From Diploptera punctata (taxonomy: Eukaryota; Arthropoda; Insecta; Blattodea; Blaberidae), in NCBI GenBank assembly GCA_030220185.1, contig JASPKZ010007528.1, forward strand, positions 633,001 through 697,000: 64,000 nucleotides of DNA. The letters are read 5' to 3'. Positions within the stretch are counted from its first letter, which is position 1; each line of letters opens with the position of its first letter. The position numbers and the translations under genes were made by a program. Of the stretch, positions 10,782 through 20,870 are shown in pieces. The notes beneath the pieces were generated by a model, which saw nothing but the letters and a program-made list of their open reading frames with translations, had not been told where the DNA came from and ran no database searches.

Positions 10782-11300
10782 TTGTTGCAGTGTGTAGTTA
10801 GACTTATACGAATGTGTCTAAATGGCACAAAGAGTAGGGTGCGTGTAGGCAAACAGATTTTGGACACTTTTGAAATCCACAATGGGTTGAAGCAAGGAGA
10901 TTCACTATCTCCTCTATTATTTAATTTTGTACTAGAGCATGCCATTAAATCTTTGGAGAATGAGGAAGGCTTACAACTCAATGGTATTAATAAGCTGTTA
11001 GTTTATGCTGATGATGTAGTACTATCGGCCGATAGCGAGGAGATACTAAAGGACAACACGCACACACTATTGAGTAACACTAAGAAATTAGGACTGGAAG
11101 TAAATATCAATAAAACTAAATATATGGTCACACGTAGAAATGCATTATATAATGGAAATGGACAGCTAATGACAAATGAGGGAAATTTTGAGGAAGTGGC
11201 TGAATTCAAATATCTAGGAACAATAATCACAAATAGGAATGAGATGCACAAAGAAATTAACAAACAAATGAATGCTGAACTAATCTGGTATACTCATTCT
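10782..11300 (+). pseudogene. RTE-like reverse transcriptase fragment
   Basis: A 182-codon open frame contains the RT palm of a non-LTR retrotransposon: HNGLKQGDSLSPLLFNFVLE (fingers/palm block), LVYADDVVL with the catalytic YADD, GLEVNINKTKYMV and FKYLGTII. The start is inside the domain, just after a PLE palindrome, and the frame ends in unrelated sequence at about 11270. It is a 5' and 3' truncated copy. The copy at 23990-25160 is closely similar. It is upstream of TSC2. Confidence 0.85.
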
Positions 11301-11329
11301 TGCTCTACCATCTGGGTGTTTTCTCTCTA

Positions 11330-11960
11330 GTTTTCCTACAAGAATCAACCATGTACGTCTTTCATAGAGTATATTACTTAGTCTATGATTTTTCTATCAC
11401 TGTTTTGGGTTATCGTTGGTTGGATCAGCGTTAGGGAGTGATAAATAAGTGTACATCCATTTTTAATAAATGTTTGGTAAAAACTGCACTTAAACTTACT
11501 TGACATATGTTGAGTGATTCCGGGTTATGTGGCCGTGGTCCATATAACCCGGAATCACTCAACATTACGATTACCGGCCGTGAAAGCCTGCATTCAACTA
11601 TTACTTGACATATTTTCTAAGTTCTATAGAATAACAGTGCACATGCGCCAGAATTACCAAACATTTATTAAAAATGGGTGTACACTTTCTTATCACTCCC
11701 TAACGCCGTTCTAACTAGCGATAAAAAAAATCATAGACTAAATAATATACTCTGTGGAGAAAATAGCAGTTAGCATCACAATATTGTCTAACAGTGTCAT
11801 AATATTGTGATTTGCATATTTAAATAAATACTTGAAAATTGTCTAATAATGTCATAAAAATTGTTTGAAAAAGTTTAAAATATTAAAAAATGTTAGTAAA
11901 TACAGAAGAATAGTTTACAACAATATAACTGAAAAATCAAGAGCAAGTAGAAGTGCAGTT
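11330..11960. mobile_element. MITE with inverted arms, interrupted by a mini palindrome
   Basis: CTTAGTCTATGATTTTTC...GTGTACATCCATTTTTAATAA (11377-11470) is mirrored by 11660-11745, followed by ATACTCTGTGGAGAAAATAG. Relatives occur at 17230-18010 and 18612-18840. At about 11507-11600 a short palindrome of the HHR family (GAGTGATTCCGGGTT, ACCGGCCGTGAAAGCC) is inserted, with TTACTTGACATAT on both sides as a 13 bp target duplication. Confidence 0.65.
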
Positions 11961-12569
11961 CAGCCTAAGTTTTTCCCAATATTATTATTATTAGCTTTTT
12001 TTTGTCTCAGCAATATGTTTAAGCCATTCAGGAGGTATGTTTTTTGAGTCTTTTAATTTGCTTATATTCTGTAGCATATTAACTTCATTTTAAGAATGGT
12101 ATAGTTACATTTGCATTTATTTTCAATATTTCTGTAAAATGGTGAATATGTAGAAGTGGATGAAATATCAACCCAGCATTTACCTTGAAGGCTTCGGCAA
12201 AACCAGGAAAGAATTCAAGTAGCTGGCCTCAACCGTGGTTTGAACCCGGGGTCTCCCATATAAGTTTCAATCGGAAATTGATAAATTAATTTTAATACTA
12301 AAATCTACTTGAATTTATATTTAAAGCCCCGGAAATTAAAACTGAAATCAATATACTTTTCTGAATTTAATATTGTTGAAGTTGCAATCACTTCTATACA
12401 CTCGAGCAGTTTTCCCTAAATTATTTATGAAATTTCTGAAGAATTATTTGCATTAGCCATTAAATATTTGCATAATTTATTATCGACAGCTCTACTTACG
12501 CAATTTATATGTATAATAATAATTATTAAATAAACAAGTTAACACATACCGCGTAAAATTCGTGCACTT
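11961..12569. other. Intergenic DNA, no gene seen
   Basis: AT-rich. A tRNA-like B box in reverse (GGTTTGAACCCGGGG at about 12238) hints at a short SINE relic. Nothing else was recognised. Confidence 0.4.
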
Positions 12570-13350
12570 TCATTGCTTCAATCAATCTTCCCGGGCGCCT
12601 TTTCTAAATGAGCTCTCTAATTGGTTAATAATGGAAGAGGTCATTGACTTCAAGTTGATTTTCCCGCTTTGTATATGTGCTGCATTCTGATTGGTCAACT
12701 CAAACTAATTTCCCATGGCAACAAATCATAGACCGCCATATTGACTATTAAAAAAACATTTTGTGCACGATATTTTAGCTATTTTAGAATAAATAAATTT
12801 ATATTTAATATTTCATGTTTGATATATCTAATAATTTTATCAAAGATCTTCAGATATTCCAAAGAAAGCAGCGAAAACCCACGAAGATATTTCACTACCT
12901 TGCTAAGTTCAACAACGCATATCTGGTTTCTGATTGGCTGAACTCCCTAGTCCTAATATTCCACTGTAATTTCATTTTCAAATCTGATACCAGCAAAGAC
13001 AATCACGGGGAAGTTTTAAAAAGCATTAAAAAGGGAATAAAACATGTTCTCAACACACTTTTATGATAGGAATGATGCTTCTACATTACGCTGACAGATA
13101 CGATAATGCATACCTAAACTTCGAAAGATTAAAAAAGATAAACCTAATGACAAATTATTACAAATGTTTCGCACATTTGCTAAAAATAATATTCAATGAA
13201 TAAAATACTCATTTTAATTGACTTAAGTGAAAAAAAAATAGGGAAATTTGTATGCTCACCGGAGACGAATGTAATTCACGTCCGTTCAACCCAGTGTCTG
13301 ATCACAAAATAATGGAAGATCATAACTTCGACCAATCAGATATCGCCGCC
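12570..13350. promoter_or_regulatory. CCAAT-rich, promoter-like block
   Basis: Several CCAAT or inverted ATTGG motifs occur in a locally GC-richer stretch: ATTGGTTAAT at about 12621, GATTGGTCAAC at 12690, GATTGGCTGAAC at 12932 and GACCAATCAG near 13330. CG dinucleotides (CCCGGGCGCC near 12589, ATCGCCGCC near 13341) are denser than in neighbouring DNA. It could drive an unseen upstream or divergent transcript, including the exon-like segment at 15680. No TATA box or transcript evidence supports a direction. Confidence 0.3.
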
Positions 13351-13714
13351 ACCCCTAATCACTTATTATTAAATTTATTTAATTTGATTATAATATTAAA
13401 AACACGATAGATAATAATTTTAATTACTTGCACAACTATTTATTTTCACAATTTAACAAAAACAATGGTTTTTATTGAAATTAATCAGAGCACTCTATGT
13501 ATTGTTTCATGAACCTAAACGGCTGTATCCTTGTACCACTATCCATTTTTTTTATAAAAAGATAAACTTACGTTAAAATATTTTATAATTATGCTTTTTT
13601 CTTTCTCCCTACTCGTATAATGTAATATTACATTTTTATTCAATTTTTATGAAATAAATTGCTTTCAAAGTATATTTACACATGATTTCTAACTTAAATA
13701 AGCGATATAATTAA

Positions 13715-14212
13715 AAATAATCCACCTTTTCGATGAGTAATATTTCCAAATTAAAAAAAAAATGTATCGATATAACTAACTCACTGGCACTATCGAACCC
13801 GACATAAGATCTCCATACATCCCTATCCTGAGCTAATGTTTTCCAATAATCTGTGTAATCTACTTCCCTCAAATTACAGTTAATGTTATTCTCCCACCTC
13901 ATTCTTGGTCTACCAACTGGGCGTTTCCCTCTGGTTTTCCAACAAGAAGCTTCCATTTACATCATTCATTCCCCATTCGTGCCACATGTCCTGTCCACCG
14001 CAGTCTACGAGACTTAACTGTTCTTATTATATCTGGCTTCCTATAAAGACCATGTAGTTCACTGTTATGTCTGTCCATCTCTCTATGGTCCAAAAAATTT
14101 TCTAAGAACTTTATTCTCAAATACTCGTAATCTCCTTTCCTCCCTTAAATTAAGAGTCCATGTTTTGCATCCATGTAATATAACCAGCGGAATAATACTT
14201 TTATATATTTTC
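13715..14212 (-). pseudogene. Non-LTR retrotransposon 3' tail
   Basis: The minus strand encodes the repeated tail GRPRMRWENNINCNLREVDY followed by WKTLAQDRDVWRSYV, then a 3' stretch GAGTTAGTTATATCGAT. The same tail recurs at 16998-17190 (minus), 21895-22090 (plus), about 29950-30065 (minus), 43735-43815 (plus) and 47550-47655 (plus). It is a common C-terminal region of insect LINEs. Stops and frameshifts are present. Confidence 0.7.
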
Positions 14213-14600
14213 AGTTCGTCCACCGCTGTGGTCTCGAGGTAGCGTGCTGCCTTGTCACGCAGCGGGTCCGGGTTCGATCCCCTGTCGGGACAGTTTTCTG
14301 GGTGAGGTTTTTATCGGGGTTTTTCCTCACCTGTAAGACAAATGTCAGGAAAACTTTAAGGCCCAAACGGTCCCCGAAATCATATGGCCATCGCAATCAT
14401 CATCATTCATATTCATCTTGGATTAAGCTTAGGATTAGGGACTCTCCTGGCGCACCACTATCATCATCGCCACCCATTATATCATCGGGGCAACGGAACC
14501 CCGCCTTCCAGGCGCCCCAACCTTAAAAATGGGTTACAAGTACGCCATGCGAGGAGAGAACACCAGGAATGTCGAAAGACAACCTGGGGCATTTGAAAAA
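14213..14600 (+). repeat. SINE family C, tRNA-derived, full length
   Basis: The head CCACCGCTGTGGTCTCGAGG contains an A-box-like region, and GGGTTCGATCCCC is a B box. The body continues TTTCCTCACCTGTAAGACAA and CGAAATCATATGGCCATC, then a (CAT)n-like tail. Other copies: 31366-31690 (+), 35085-35310 (+, 3' part) and 48015-48338 (-). Confidence 0.8.
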
Positions 14601-14639
14601 GAAAATATCAACTTTCATAAGATTCCGTTGAGGTATTAT

Positions 14640-14890
14640 TCAAAATTAAAATATAAAATTATGGAATATTCACCTGAAAGGTCCGTCTCCTCAACTTAAT
14701 TAATTATTTAACTGTAGAGAGGGTTACCAGATCTTCAGTGAAACACCAGTTTTGAATCCTGCCGATGATGGGACAAGTCCCGAAAGCGCTACAGTTAAAT
14801 AATTAATTAAATTGAGGAGACGGACCTTTCAGGTGAATATTCCATAATTTTATATTTTAATTAAAATATATATATATATATATATATATG
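14640..14890. mobile_element. Palindromic hammerhead element plus (TA)n
   Basis: Arms with TTCACCTGAAAGGTCCGTCT (14669) and AGACGGACCTTTCAGGTGAA (14818) enclose a short core. It is related to the 4125-4515 element. A (TA)n run follows at 14867-14890. Confidence 0.75.
14755..14798 (+). ncRNA. Hammerhead motif with U4 to C change
   Basis: CCGATGA at 14762-14768 in place of CTGATGA, stem II GGGAC/GTCCC, GAAA, palindrome AGCGCT, A17, CAG pairing with CTG. The single core change probably reduces or abolishes cleavage. Confidence 0.55.
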
Positions 14891-15299
14891 TATATTTTCA
14901 ATTCAACATTTTTTGAAATTAGTTGGGACGACTAGAACATTTGATTTACTATTATAAATTATATATAATTCGAATAAATTGCATAAAAGAAATTAAATTA
15001 TGTAAATTTAATAAAAAGTTATAGATTGCAAATTAGGATATCTTTTATGATGTGTGCATACTGTATGTTACACATTTCGTAAAATTTACTTTTATGAAAC
15101 AAGTTAATGTTCCAAATAAAACTTTATTCCAGAAACTGCCGGAAATTACATAATAGGTAGAGTTTAAAAGGAAATATAATATCTAGTTTTATGGGAAACA
15201 ATTTTAATTTAAAACTTTTCTTACATTTTTTCTATTTAATTTCGTGATGAAACTATATAATCTAATTAATAAACTAGATTCATAAAATAATAATTCCAT
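14891..15299. other. AT-rich spacer, nothing recognised
   Basis: Long A/T-rich DNA with no exon-like or RNA-like signal. Confidence 0.5.
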
Positions 15300-15617
15300 G
15301 GTGCGACAGGCCTAGAAGGCCATTAGCCTACCAGCCGGCTGCTGGCCTCACATCCACATGTGTCAATCTCAGATGTAGACGATCATCTAACCAGTGGTCA
15401 GCATGTAGAGTCCCCCAGCCGTTATAGCTGGTTTTCTCAACCTGGAACTGCTACTTATCATAGCTACCCAAATGCCTCACGATGCTGGGTGGGCCCTGGT
15501 CCCATACTGGCCAAAATACCATGAAAAAATTTCTTCCCCCATGGAGATTCGAACCAGCACAAGTCCTGTAGCTCTGCGCCAAGGCTTCCTGCCTTAACCA
15601 CTTGGCTATGGCACAGG
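15300..15617 (-). repeat. SINE family A, tRNA-derived, full length
   Basis: Read on the minus strand: GCCATAGCCAAGTGGTTAAG (A-box region), GCTGGTTCGAATCTCC (B box), a body with GGTATTTTGGCCAGTATGGG, and the end AGAAGGCCTGTCGCACC. AATAAACTAGATT at about 15268 and again at 15620 looks like a target duplication. Confidence 0.85.
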
Positions 15618-15679
15618 AAATAAACTAGATTAGATACCCTATTATTGAAGAATTAGTTTTGTGTATTTCTTGTGTTTGA

Positions 15680-15850
15680 TGGTATATTTATCAATGAACC
15701 CTCGAAAGGGGACCCTGAAACTCCGGACTCCCTCTAAAGCTTACGAACAACAGATGCAACAGAGAAGACAGAAGTGGGATGCCATTCCTGAAGAATTCTA
15801 CGGTACGCCTGCCATGATAGATAGGAGCTGGTGTGGACCATACAAGGAAC
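15680..15850 (+). CDS. Unidentified exon-like open frame
   Basis: A GC-richer stretch inside AT-rich DNA encodes KLRTPSKAYEQQMQQRRQKW and then DAIPEEFYGTPAMIDRSWCG PYKELNRE, with non-repetitive, globular-looking composition. The frame stays open to a TAA near 15904, but the residues after about 15850 look intronic. A weak donor (ACG followed by GTACGC) is present at about 15802. I do not recognise the protein. It is about 1.1 kb upstream of the putative tuberin start on the same strand. It could be an exon of another gene, an upstream tuberin exon or a captured fragment. Confidence 0.35.
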
Positions 15851-15976
15851 TAAACAGGGAAACAGCAGTTTTAACTTACCCAATATACATTCTTATATTT
15901 TCTTAAATTTGCAGACACACTTATTCCTAGTCTTGCTGTGAAATGAAACAACTTTCCCATTTATACATTATCCAAT

Positions 15977-16318
15977 GTGTATAGAGGAAAACTCCAAAAA
16001 CAAACTTTTGATAATTTGCTAAAGACAACATTCATTAATGCTCAAGCGAATGATGACAAATCAAGAGCTTCAGAACATTTGAATAATACATTCATTAATG
16101 CCAACACCATAAAGAAGAGGAAAAGAAATTGGATTGACCACTGGCTAAGAAGAAACTGCCTGCTGAAGGATGCCCTAGAAGGAATGGTCGATGGAAAGAA
16201 AGTTAGAGGCAGAAATAGACATCAGATGATAGACAATATTAAAATACATGGTTTGTATGCAGATACAAAAAAGAAAACTGAGTTAAGGAAAGAGTGGAGA
16301 ATGCTGAGTTTGCAGTGA
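15977..16318 (+). pseudogene. Non-LTR retrotransposon C-terminal fragment
   Basis: Encodes KKRKRNWIDHWLRRNCLLKD, then EGMVDGKKVRGRNRHQMIDN and LRKEWRML. This is the LINE tail in which a W-x-H/G motif precedes a G-R-x-R/P-x box. No RT palm is present and the copy is 5' truncated. Confidence 0.65.
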
Positions 16319-16639
16319 AATACCTGCTCTTGAGCAGAACACTATGAATGAATGAAATGTCAACATACAAATCCCCATTTACCTGAGCCAACTGAGAATA
16401 AAATTAATCAGTAGAGCTTGAATTTGTATGCGAAATGCATGTTTTATTTTACGCATTAATAAGTATGTGGAAATGATTTACATGTTAGGTGTTTCCTTCA
16501 CAGACAATTTGAGCGGTATTTTATAATGCATAGAAAAGCATATTACGGAGGAAAATGCTTATTTTAAATTTTTAATTCATAAATGCATATTTTACTTCCA
16601 AATGTAATAGTGAATTATAATTTCAATTTTATTTTAAAA

Positions 16640-16895
16640 GGATGGGAATGAATAGGGTACTTTTCATGCGACTGAGGCACCGTGACCGAGCCAGCTTGAC
16701 CGGTTGAAATTTTGTCCCAGTTAAATTTAGATGGCGCTGCTGGCAATTGTAAAACATTAATGTTGAGAGGCACCTCTATCGGTTCTCTGTCTATCGGTGT
16801 ACATGAGAGATGGGAATGACAGTAAATAGGTTATTAGAATATGTAATATTGAAATTAATTACGTTGTTCTGGATTTAACGTGAATTAAGTAAAAA
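16640..16895 (+). promoter_or_regulatory. Probable TSC2 promoter and 5' leader
   Basis: The 250 bp before the putative tuberin ATG are richer in GC than the rest and contain TGCGACTGAGGCACCGTGAC and AGATGGCGCTGCTGGC. No intact repeat is recognised. The immediate context AAAAAATGAG is an acceptable arthropod start. The transcription start is not visible. Confidence 0.4.
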
Positions 16896-16968
16896 ATGAG
16901 TGCTAAGGACAAAACATTTCAGGAAAAACTTAAACAGTTCTTCAAATTTAATTCCAAAAGTGGTTCTG
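16896..16968 (+). CDS. TSC2: Tuberin putative exon 1 (N-terminus)
   Basis: Tuberin is the GTPase-activating subunit of the TSC1-TSC2 complex, which switches off Rheb and so restrains mTORC1. This exon starts at ATG 16896 and reads MSAKDKTFQEKLKQFFKFNS KSGS, then one base before the donor GTATGT at 16969. The KDK...EKLKQFF pattern parallels the vertebrate N-terminus (KDSGLKEKFK). The exon ends in phase 1, whereas exon 2 as expected from homology starts in phase 0, so a short exon may be missing or an internal acceptor is used. Next to it lies a minus-strand LINE tail. Confidence 0.7.
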
Positions 16969-16997
16969 GTATGTATCAACAATCCATTAATTTCCTA

Positions 16998-17190
16998 ATT
17001 AACTCACTGGCTCTATGGAATTCGTAAGTTAATGGCCGCGCTTACAAAGCTCTCCATACTTCCCTATCCTGAGCTAATGTTTCCCAATCATCCTCTGTGT
17101 AATCATTTACTTCCCTTATATCACGGTTGATGTTATTCTCCCACCTCTTTCTTTGTCTACCAACTGGGTATTTTCCTACAAGAAGTTTCC
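16998..17190 (-). pseudogene. Non-LTR 3' tail fragment
   Basis: Minus-strand remains of the same tail as 13715-14212 (GAGCTAATGTTTCCCAATC and CCACCTCTTTCTTTGTCTAC on the + strand). Short and broken. Confidence 0.6.
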
Positions 17191-17229
17191 ATGAATTTAT
17201 TAAATTAAAAAAACATTTTCATGACAACA

Positions 17230-18010
17230 GCCTCAATACGTGGGTTCATTCCTTTGGAATTTGCGACTCAGCTGCACTTCTACTAGCTCTTGATTTTTCA
17301 GTTATATTGTTGTAAACTATAGCTCTTCTGTATTTACTAACATTATTTAATATTTTAAACTTTTTCAAACAATTTTTATAACATTATTAGATAATTTTGA
17401 AGTATTTGTTTAAATATGTAAATCACAATATTATGACACTGTTAGACAATATTGTGATGCTAACTGCTATTTTCTCCACAGAGTATATTACTTAGTCTAT
17501 GATTTTTCTATCTCTGGTTAGAACGGCATTAGGGAATGATAAGTAAATGTACACCCATTTTTAATAGACGTTTGGAAATTTTAATATTATTGATATATCT
17601 TTTTAACGTAGATTTTGGGATTTATTGCAAATATTGGTCATTTAAATTTGATAACGACGGATAGTAATTGAGGATGATAATCAATGTGGTTCGATTGTGG
17701 GTTATCGCTGGCTCTATAAACACTGGCACATGCGCACTATTATCCTATAGGACTTTGAAAATATTTCAGAGTTTATAGAGCCAGCGATAACCCACAATCA
17801 AACTACATCGATTATCATCCTCGATTGCTATCCGTCGCTATGAAATTTAAATGACCAATATTTGCAATAAGTCCCCAAATCTATGTTAAAAAATATATTA
17901 ATAATATTAAAATTACCAAACGTTTATTAAAAATGGGTGTACACTTACTTATCACTCATTAATGCTGATCCAACCAGCGTTAACTCAAAACAGTGATAGA
18001 AAAATCATAG
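17230..18010. mobile_element. MITE with long internal palindrome
   Basis: Outer parts match the MITE at 11330-11960 (GATTTTTCTATCTCTGG, TGTACACCCATTTTTAATA). The inside is a long inverted repeat: 17575-17720 pairs with 17775-17920 (CCAGCGATAACCCACAAT against ATTGTGGGTTATCGCTGG), with about 55 bp of loop. Confidence 0.7.
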
Positions 18011-18612
18011 ACTAACGCTCGAATCTATGAATGCATTAGACCGTAAAAGTCGTTCTCTGCCTGTACTCTGCTGAGAAAGTTGCATCAAAAAACGTTTTTG
18101 CGTACTCAAAAATCTGTTCATGCGATAATAATTGTTGAAATTCCTAAGCTTCCTGGCGAGGTGAGTTAGCAGAGAAACGAATTGTGAGCAACCCGATGGT
18201 ACCTGATGTAGTTTGAAACCTTGCTGCTTTATCCAAGATGTCGGACCTTGAAGACTTTGATCATGTTTTCGGTATATGCGGAGAAGAGGAATTTGATAGA
18301 GTCTACCAAAGAATTCAACTGGAAGAACAGGAGAATCGGTGTAATATTGCACGATGCAGATGTCGTCGTATACGGTATTATTTGCGGGACGCAAGCGTAA
18401 ATGCGTTCCTCTAGCAGACAAAAATAACGGAAGTGGTTTATCGCTGAGAATTCTGGGTAATTTCTTGCCAATATTACGAAAATGACGACTTTCATGCATG
18501 ACCAGTTAGTGGGTAGCTAATTCGATCTTTGCACTTGCTCACGGAAAGTCAGCTCACCAGTGATTGGAAGTAATTTGAGTAGAGACTAATGTATTTGCAT
18601 GCGGCCCTAAGT
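18011..18612 (+). mobile_element. Harbinger-like element, about 600 bp
   Basis: It is inserted into the preceding MITE with TAA on both sides (GACTAA/CGCTCGAATC ... GCGGCCC/TAAGTAAT). A 3 bp TWA duplication is typical of PIF/Harbinger. Imperfect terminal repeats each contain a TACATTAG or TGCATTAG box. It encodes MSDLEDFDHVFGICGEEEFD and a basic RRIRYYL segment, broken by stops. Other copies: 26450-27035, 43062-43630 and 58165-58755. The assignment rests on the duplication and ends; no catalytic domain is present. Confidence 0.6.
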
Positions 18613-18840
18613 AATATACTCTGTGGAGAAAATAGCAGTTAGCATCACAATATTGTCTAACAGTGTCATAATATTGTGATTTGCATATTTAAATAAATAC
18701 TTCAAAATTGTCTAATAATGTTATAAAAATTGTTTGAAAAAGTTTAAAATATTAAATAATGTTTGTAAATTCAGAAGAAGAGCTATAGTTTACAACAATA
18801 TAACTGAAAAATCAAGCACTAGTAGAAGTGCAGTTGAGCC
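18613..18840 (+). mobile_element. MITE right part (continuation)
   Basis: ATACTCTGTGGAGAAAATAGC and ATATTGTCTAACAGTG match 11740-11960 closely. It is the other half of the MITE split by the Harbinger-like element. Confidence 0.6.
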
Positions 18841-18906
18841 CATATTACATATTAATTTTTGTTCATTTATTACAAGTCCTCGTTATAATGATGTTTTTAA
18901 TTATAG

Positions 18907-19044
18907 GAAATGTTAAAGGTCGAGTTTGATCTTGCTCTCACGCCAGAAATAGAGAAGGAACTAAGTCCTGAAACACCATTGAATCACAGAACTAAAGTTA
19001 TAAGAGAACTTAGTGAAAGTGTTCTTAAGAATCGTCTGGAAGAG
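18907..19044 (+). CDS. TSC2: Tuberin exon 2
   Basis: Encodes EMLKVEFDLALTPEIEKELS and then PETPLNHRTKVIRELSESVL KNRLEE. VEF...TPEI...EL...LNHR corresponds to the TEFIITAEILREL...LNNR region of vertebrate tuberin, in the TSC1-binding HEAT-like part. The homology-supported acceptor is TTATAG before 18907 (phase 0). An alternative acceptor, CGCCAG before 18947, has a better pyrimidine tract and fits the phase of exon 1, but drops the conserved VEF motif. The donor GTAAGG follows the LEE codons (phase 0). Confidence 0.85.
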
Positions 19045-19138
19045 GTAAGGGAACAACTTTACTTTATCTTCCCTATTAAATTTCTAAGTTGTACAGAATA
19101 ACAGTGTACATGTGCAAAAGTTTATAGAGTTGTCACTG

Positions 19139-19258
19139 TGCAGGACCACAAGTCACCCCTACACTGGCTGGATGATCATCTTCCTCTGTGACTAATACAT
19201 GTGGATGTGAGGCCAGCAGCAGCTGGTAGACCAAGGGCCTTCTAGGTCTGTCGCACTT
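19139..19258 (+). repeat. SINE family A, 3' fragment
   Basis: CACCCCTACACTGGCTGGATG through GGGCCTTCTAGGTCTGTCGC matches the 3' third of the SINE at 25975-26310. Confidence 0.75.
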
Positions 19259-19335
19259 GAAGTATGGAGTATATTGCCATTTTACTCTTGATGGGTGTAT
19301 CATCATTCCAGATTAACCAAAACATATTATTTTAT

Positions 19336-19740
19336 GAATTGGCCGCGGTGAACTAGTGGTTATGCTCCTTGCCTCTGGTCCCGAGGGTTGCGGGTTCAAA
19401 CCCGGCCGGGGTCGATTGATTTTTTTAGGATGTAAAAATCCAAGGAGCAAGTCCTGCAGGAGGGACTTTAAGCCGTGGGTCCTGAGTCTGAAGATTTTCA
19501 GGCTCGTAAAAGATCCTTAAGCCTGAATGAAAAGGCTTCTTAGCAAAATTTACTGAATTTTCCCGTCTTAGTACTACCTTGGTTTTCTAGATGTCAGAAT
19601 GAGGCGGAACACAGACCACGGGCCACTCCAATGACACCTATGTGTAACTAAATTAGTATGGTTCAAATTCTTCCCTGTAGGGGAGAGCGCCTAAATCTCT
19701 GTTAAGGGAAACATGGGCTTACAAGATACAAGAAGAAGAT
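19336..19740 (+). repeat. SINE family B, tRNA-derived
   Basis: The head TGGCCGCGGTGAACTAGTGG and the B box GGGTTCAAACCC are followed by GATGTAAAAATCCAAGG, GCAGGAGGGACTTTAAGCC and ATTTTCAGGCTCGTAAAAG. Shorter minus-strand copies lie at 25159-25356 and 31117-31318. Confidence 0.75.
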
Positions 19741-19769
19741 TATTTAATGATATTGTAATGTAATTTCAG

Positions 19770-19960
19770 AATGCCATAGAGAAACTGTGGGGTTGTCTAC
19801 AAGATTTGTTGCAACGTGATGTTGCTAAAGAACACAGACATCTTGCTTACTCATTCTTCAGATGTCTTGTACAGGGACAGTACGAGAAACTCGGGCTTAT
19901 GAGAGCTCAGATATTCAGAATTATTAAAACTTATGATGTACCCGAAGATGTTATACCAAG
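19770..19960 (+). CDS. TSC2: Tuberin exon 3
   Basis: AATTTCAG acceptor, then NAIEKLWGCLQDLLQRDVAK and EHRHLAYSFFRCLVQGQYEK LGLMRAQIFRIIKTYDVPED VIPR. It aligns with vertebrate HAVEALWKAVADLL ... VQGQGERLGVLR. It belongs to the N-terminal HEAT-like region that binds TSC1 (hamartin). Enters phase 0, leaves phase 2 at the donor GTATGT (19961). The 700 bp upstream intron is filled by SINE B. Confidence 0.93.
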
Positions 19961-20014
19961 GTATGTTCATTTTACCAAGGCACATTTGCTATACAGGTTT
20001 TGGCCTTAGTTTAT

Positions 20015-20870
20015 GTTGTAATGTAAACAGGAGAAGTTAGACAAGGTTGTCCACTATCAACCACGCTTTTTAACATTTATTTCGACGACATGATAAGATC
20101 ATGGAAGCAAATGACGACTGGGGGAATTAACTTAGGAAATATAGTAATAAAAACAGTAGCCTTTGCAGAAGACCAGATTTTAATAGCAAAAACAGAGGAC
20201 GAACTACAAAGAATGCTATATAAACTAAATGAAATATAAAAAAAATACAACATGGAAATATCCTCACAAAAATAAAAAACAATGGCCTTCAAGGGCGCTC
20301 CTTCAGTTCGGACAAAGATAATATTAGAAAATAAACCAATAGAACAAGTGGTAAGATATAACTTCCTAGGTTGCAAAATATCACACACAGCGGAAACAGA
20401 TATAAATAACAAACTAAATAAGTTTAATTATATAACAGGAACACTAAAAAGAACTTTCAAAAATAGAGCCAGGAAAGACTCTGTAATGAAATTATACAAG
20501 ACAATGGCAGTGCCTATTATTACTTATGGATCCTAAACATGGACAGTGACAACACAACAATCTGCCAGAATACAAGAGATTCCTGAGACCAATAGCAGGA
20601 TATCAAAGAACAGACAAAAAACACAACACAGAAATAAGACAACAACTAAAAGTAGAGGAATTAAACACAACAATAGACAAGTACAAAACAAACTGGAAAG
20701 AACACTTGGCAAGGATGGCTGAGAATAGAATACCAAAAGCAGCATACAGCTATTCACCACGAGGAAGAAGAAGTTTGGGAAGACCAAGGAAAAGATGGAA
20801 AGAGCAGCAATTTGGAGCCGGAATAGGCTAGTAAATAAGCCTAAACCATGAAGAAGAAGAAGAAGAAGTA
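20015..20870 (+). pseudogene. Non-LTR reverse transcriptase remnant
   Basis: GEVRQGCPLSTTLFNIYFDD, then VAFAEDQILIA where the catalytic YADD has become FAED, then NFLGCKISH and KLYKTMAVPIITYGS. In-frame stops and one lost catalytic aspartate show it is dead. The 3' end is a (GAA)n-like run at about 20850-20868, as expected for this kind of LINE. Confidence 0.75.

Noticed and set aside
12815..13066. An 83-codon + strand open frame
   Set aside because: Low-complexity composition, no domain, and AT-rich flanks; likely chance.
15620..15655. A 19-base match (GATTAGATACCCTATTATT) to the conserved insect mitochondrial 12S rRNA motif, hinting at a nuclear mitochondrial insertion
   Set aside because: The similarity stops after this stretch, and the sequence overlaps the SINE target duplication; too short to support a claim.
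18005..18499. A 164-codon minus-strand open frame
   Set aside because: It is the antisense of the Harbinger-like frame and appears as a shadow in each copy of the element.
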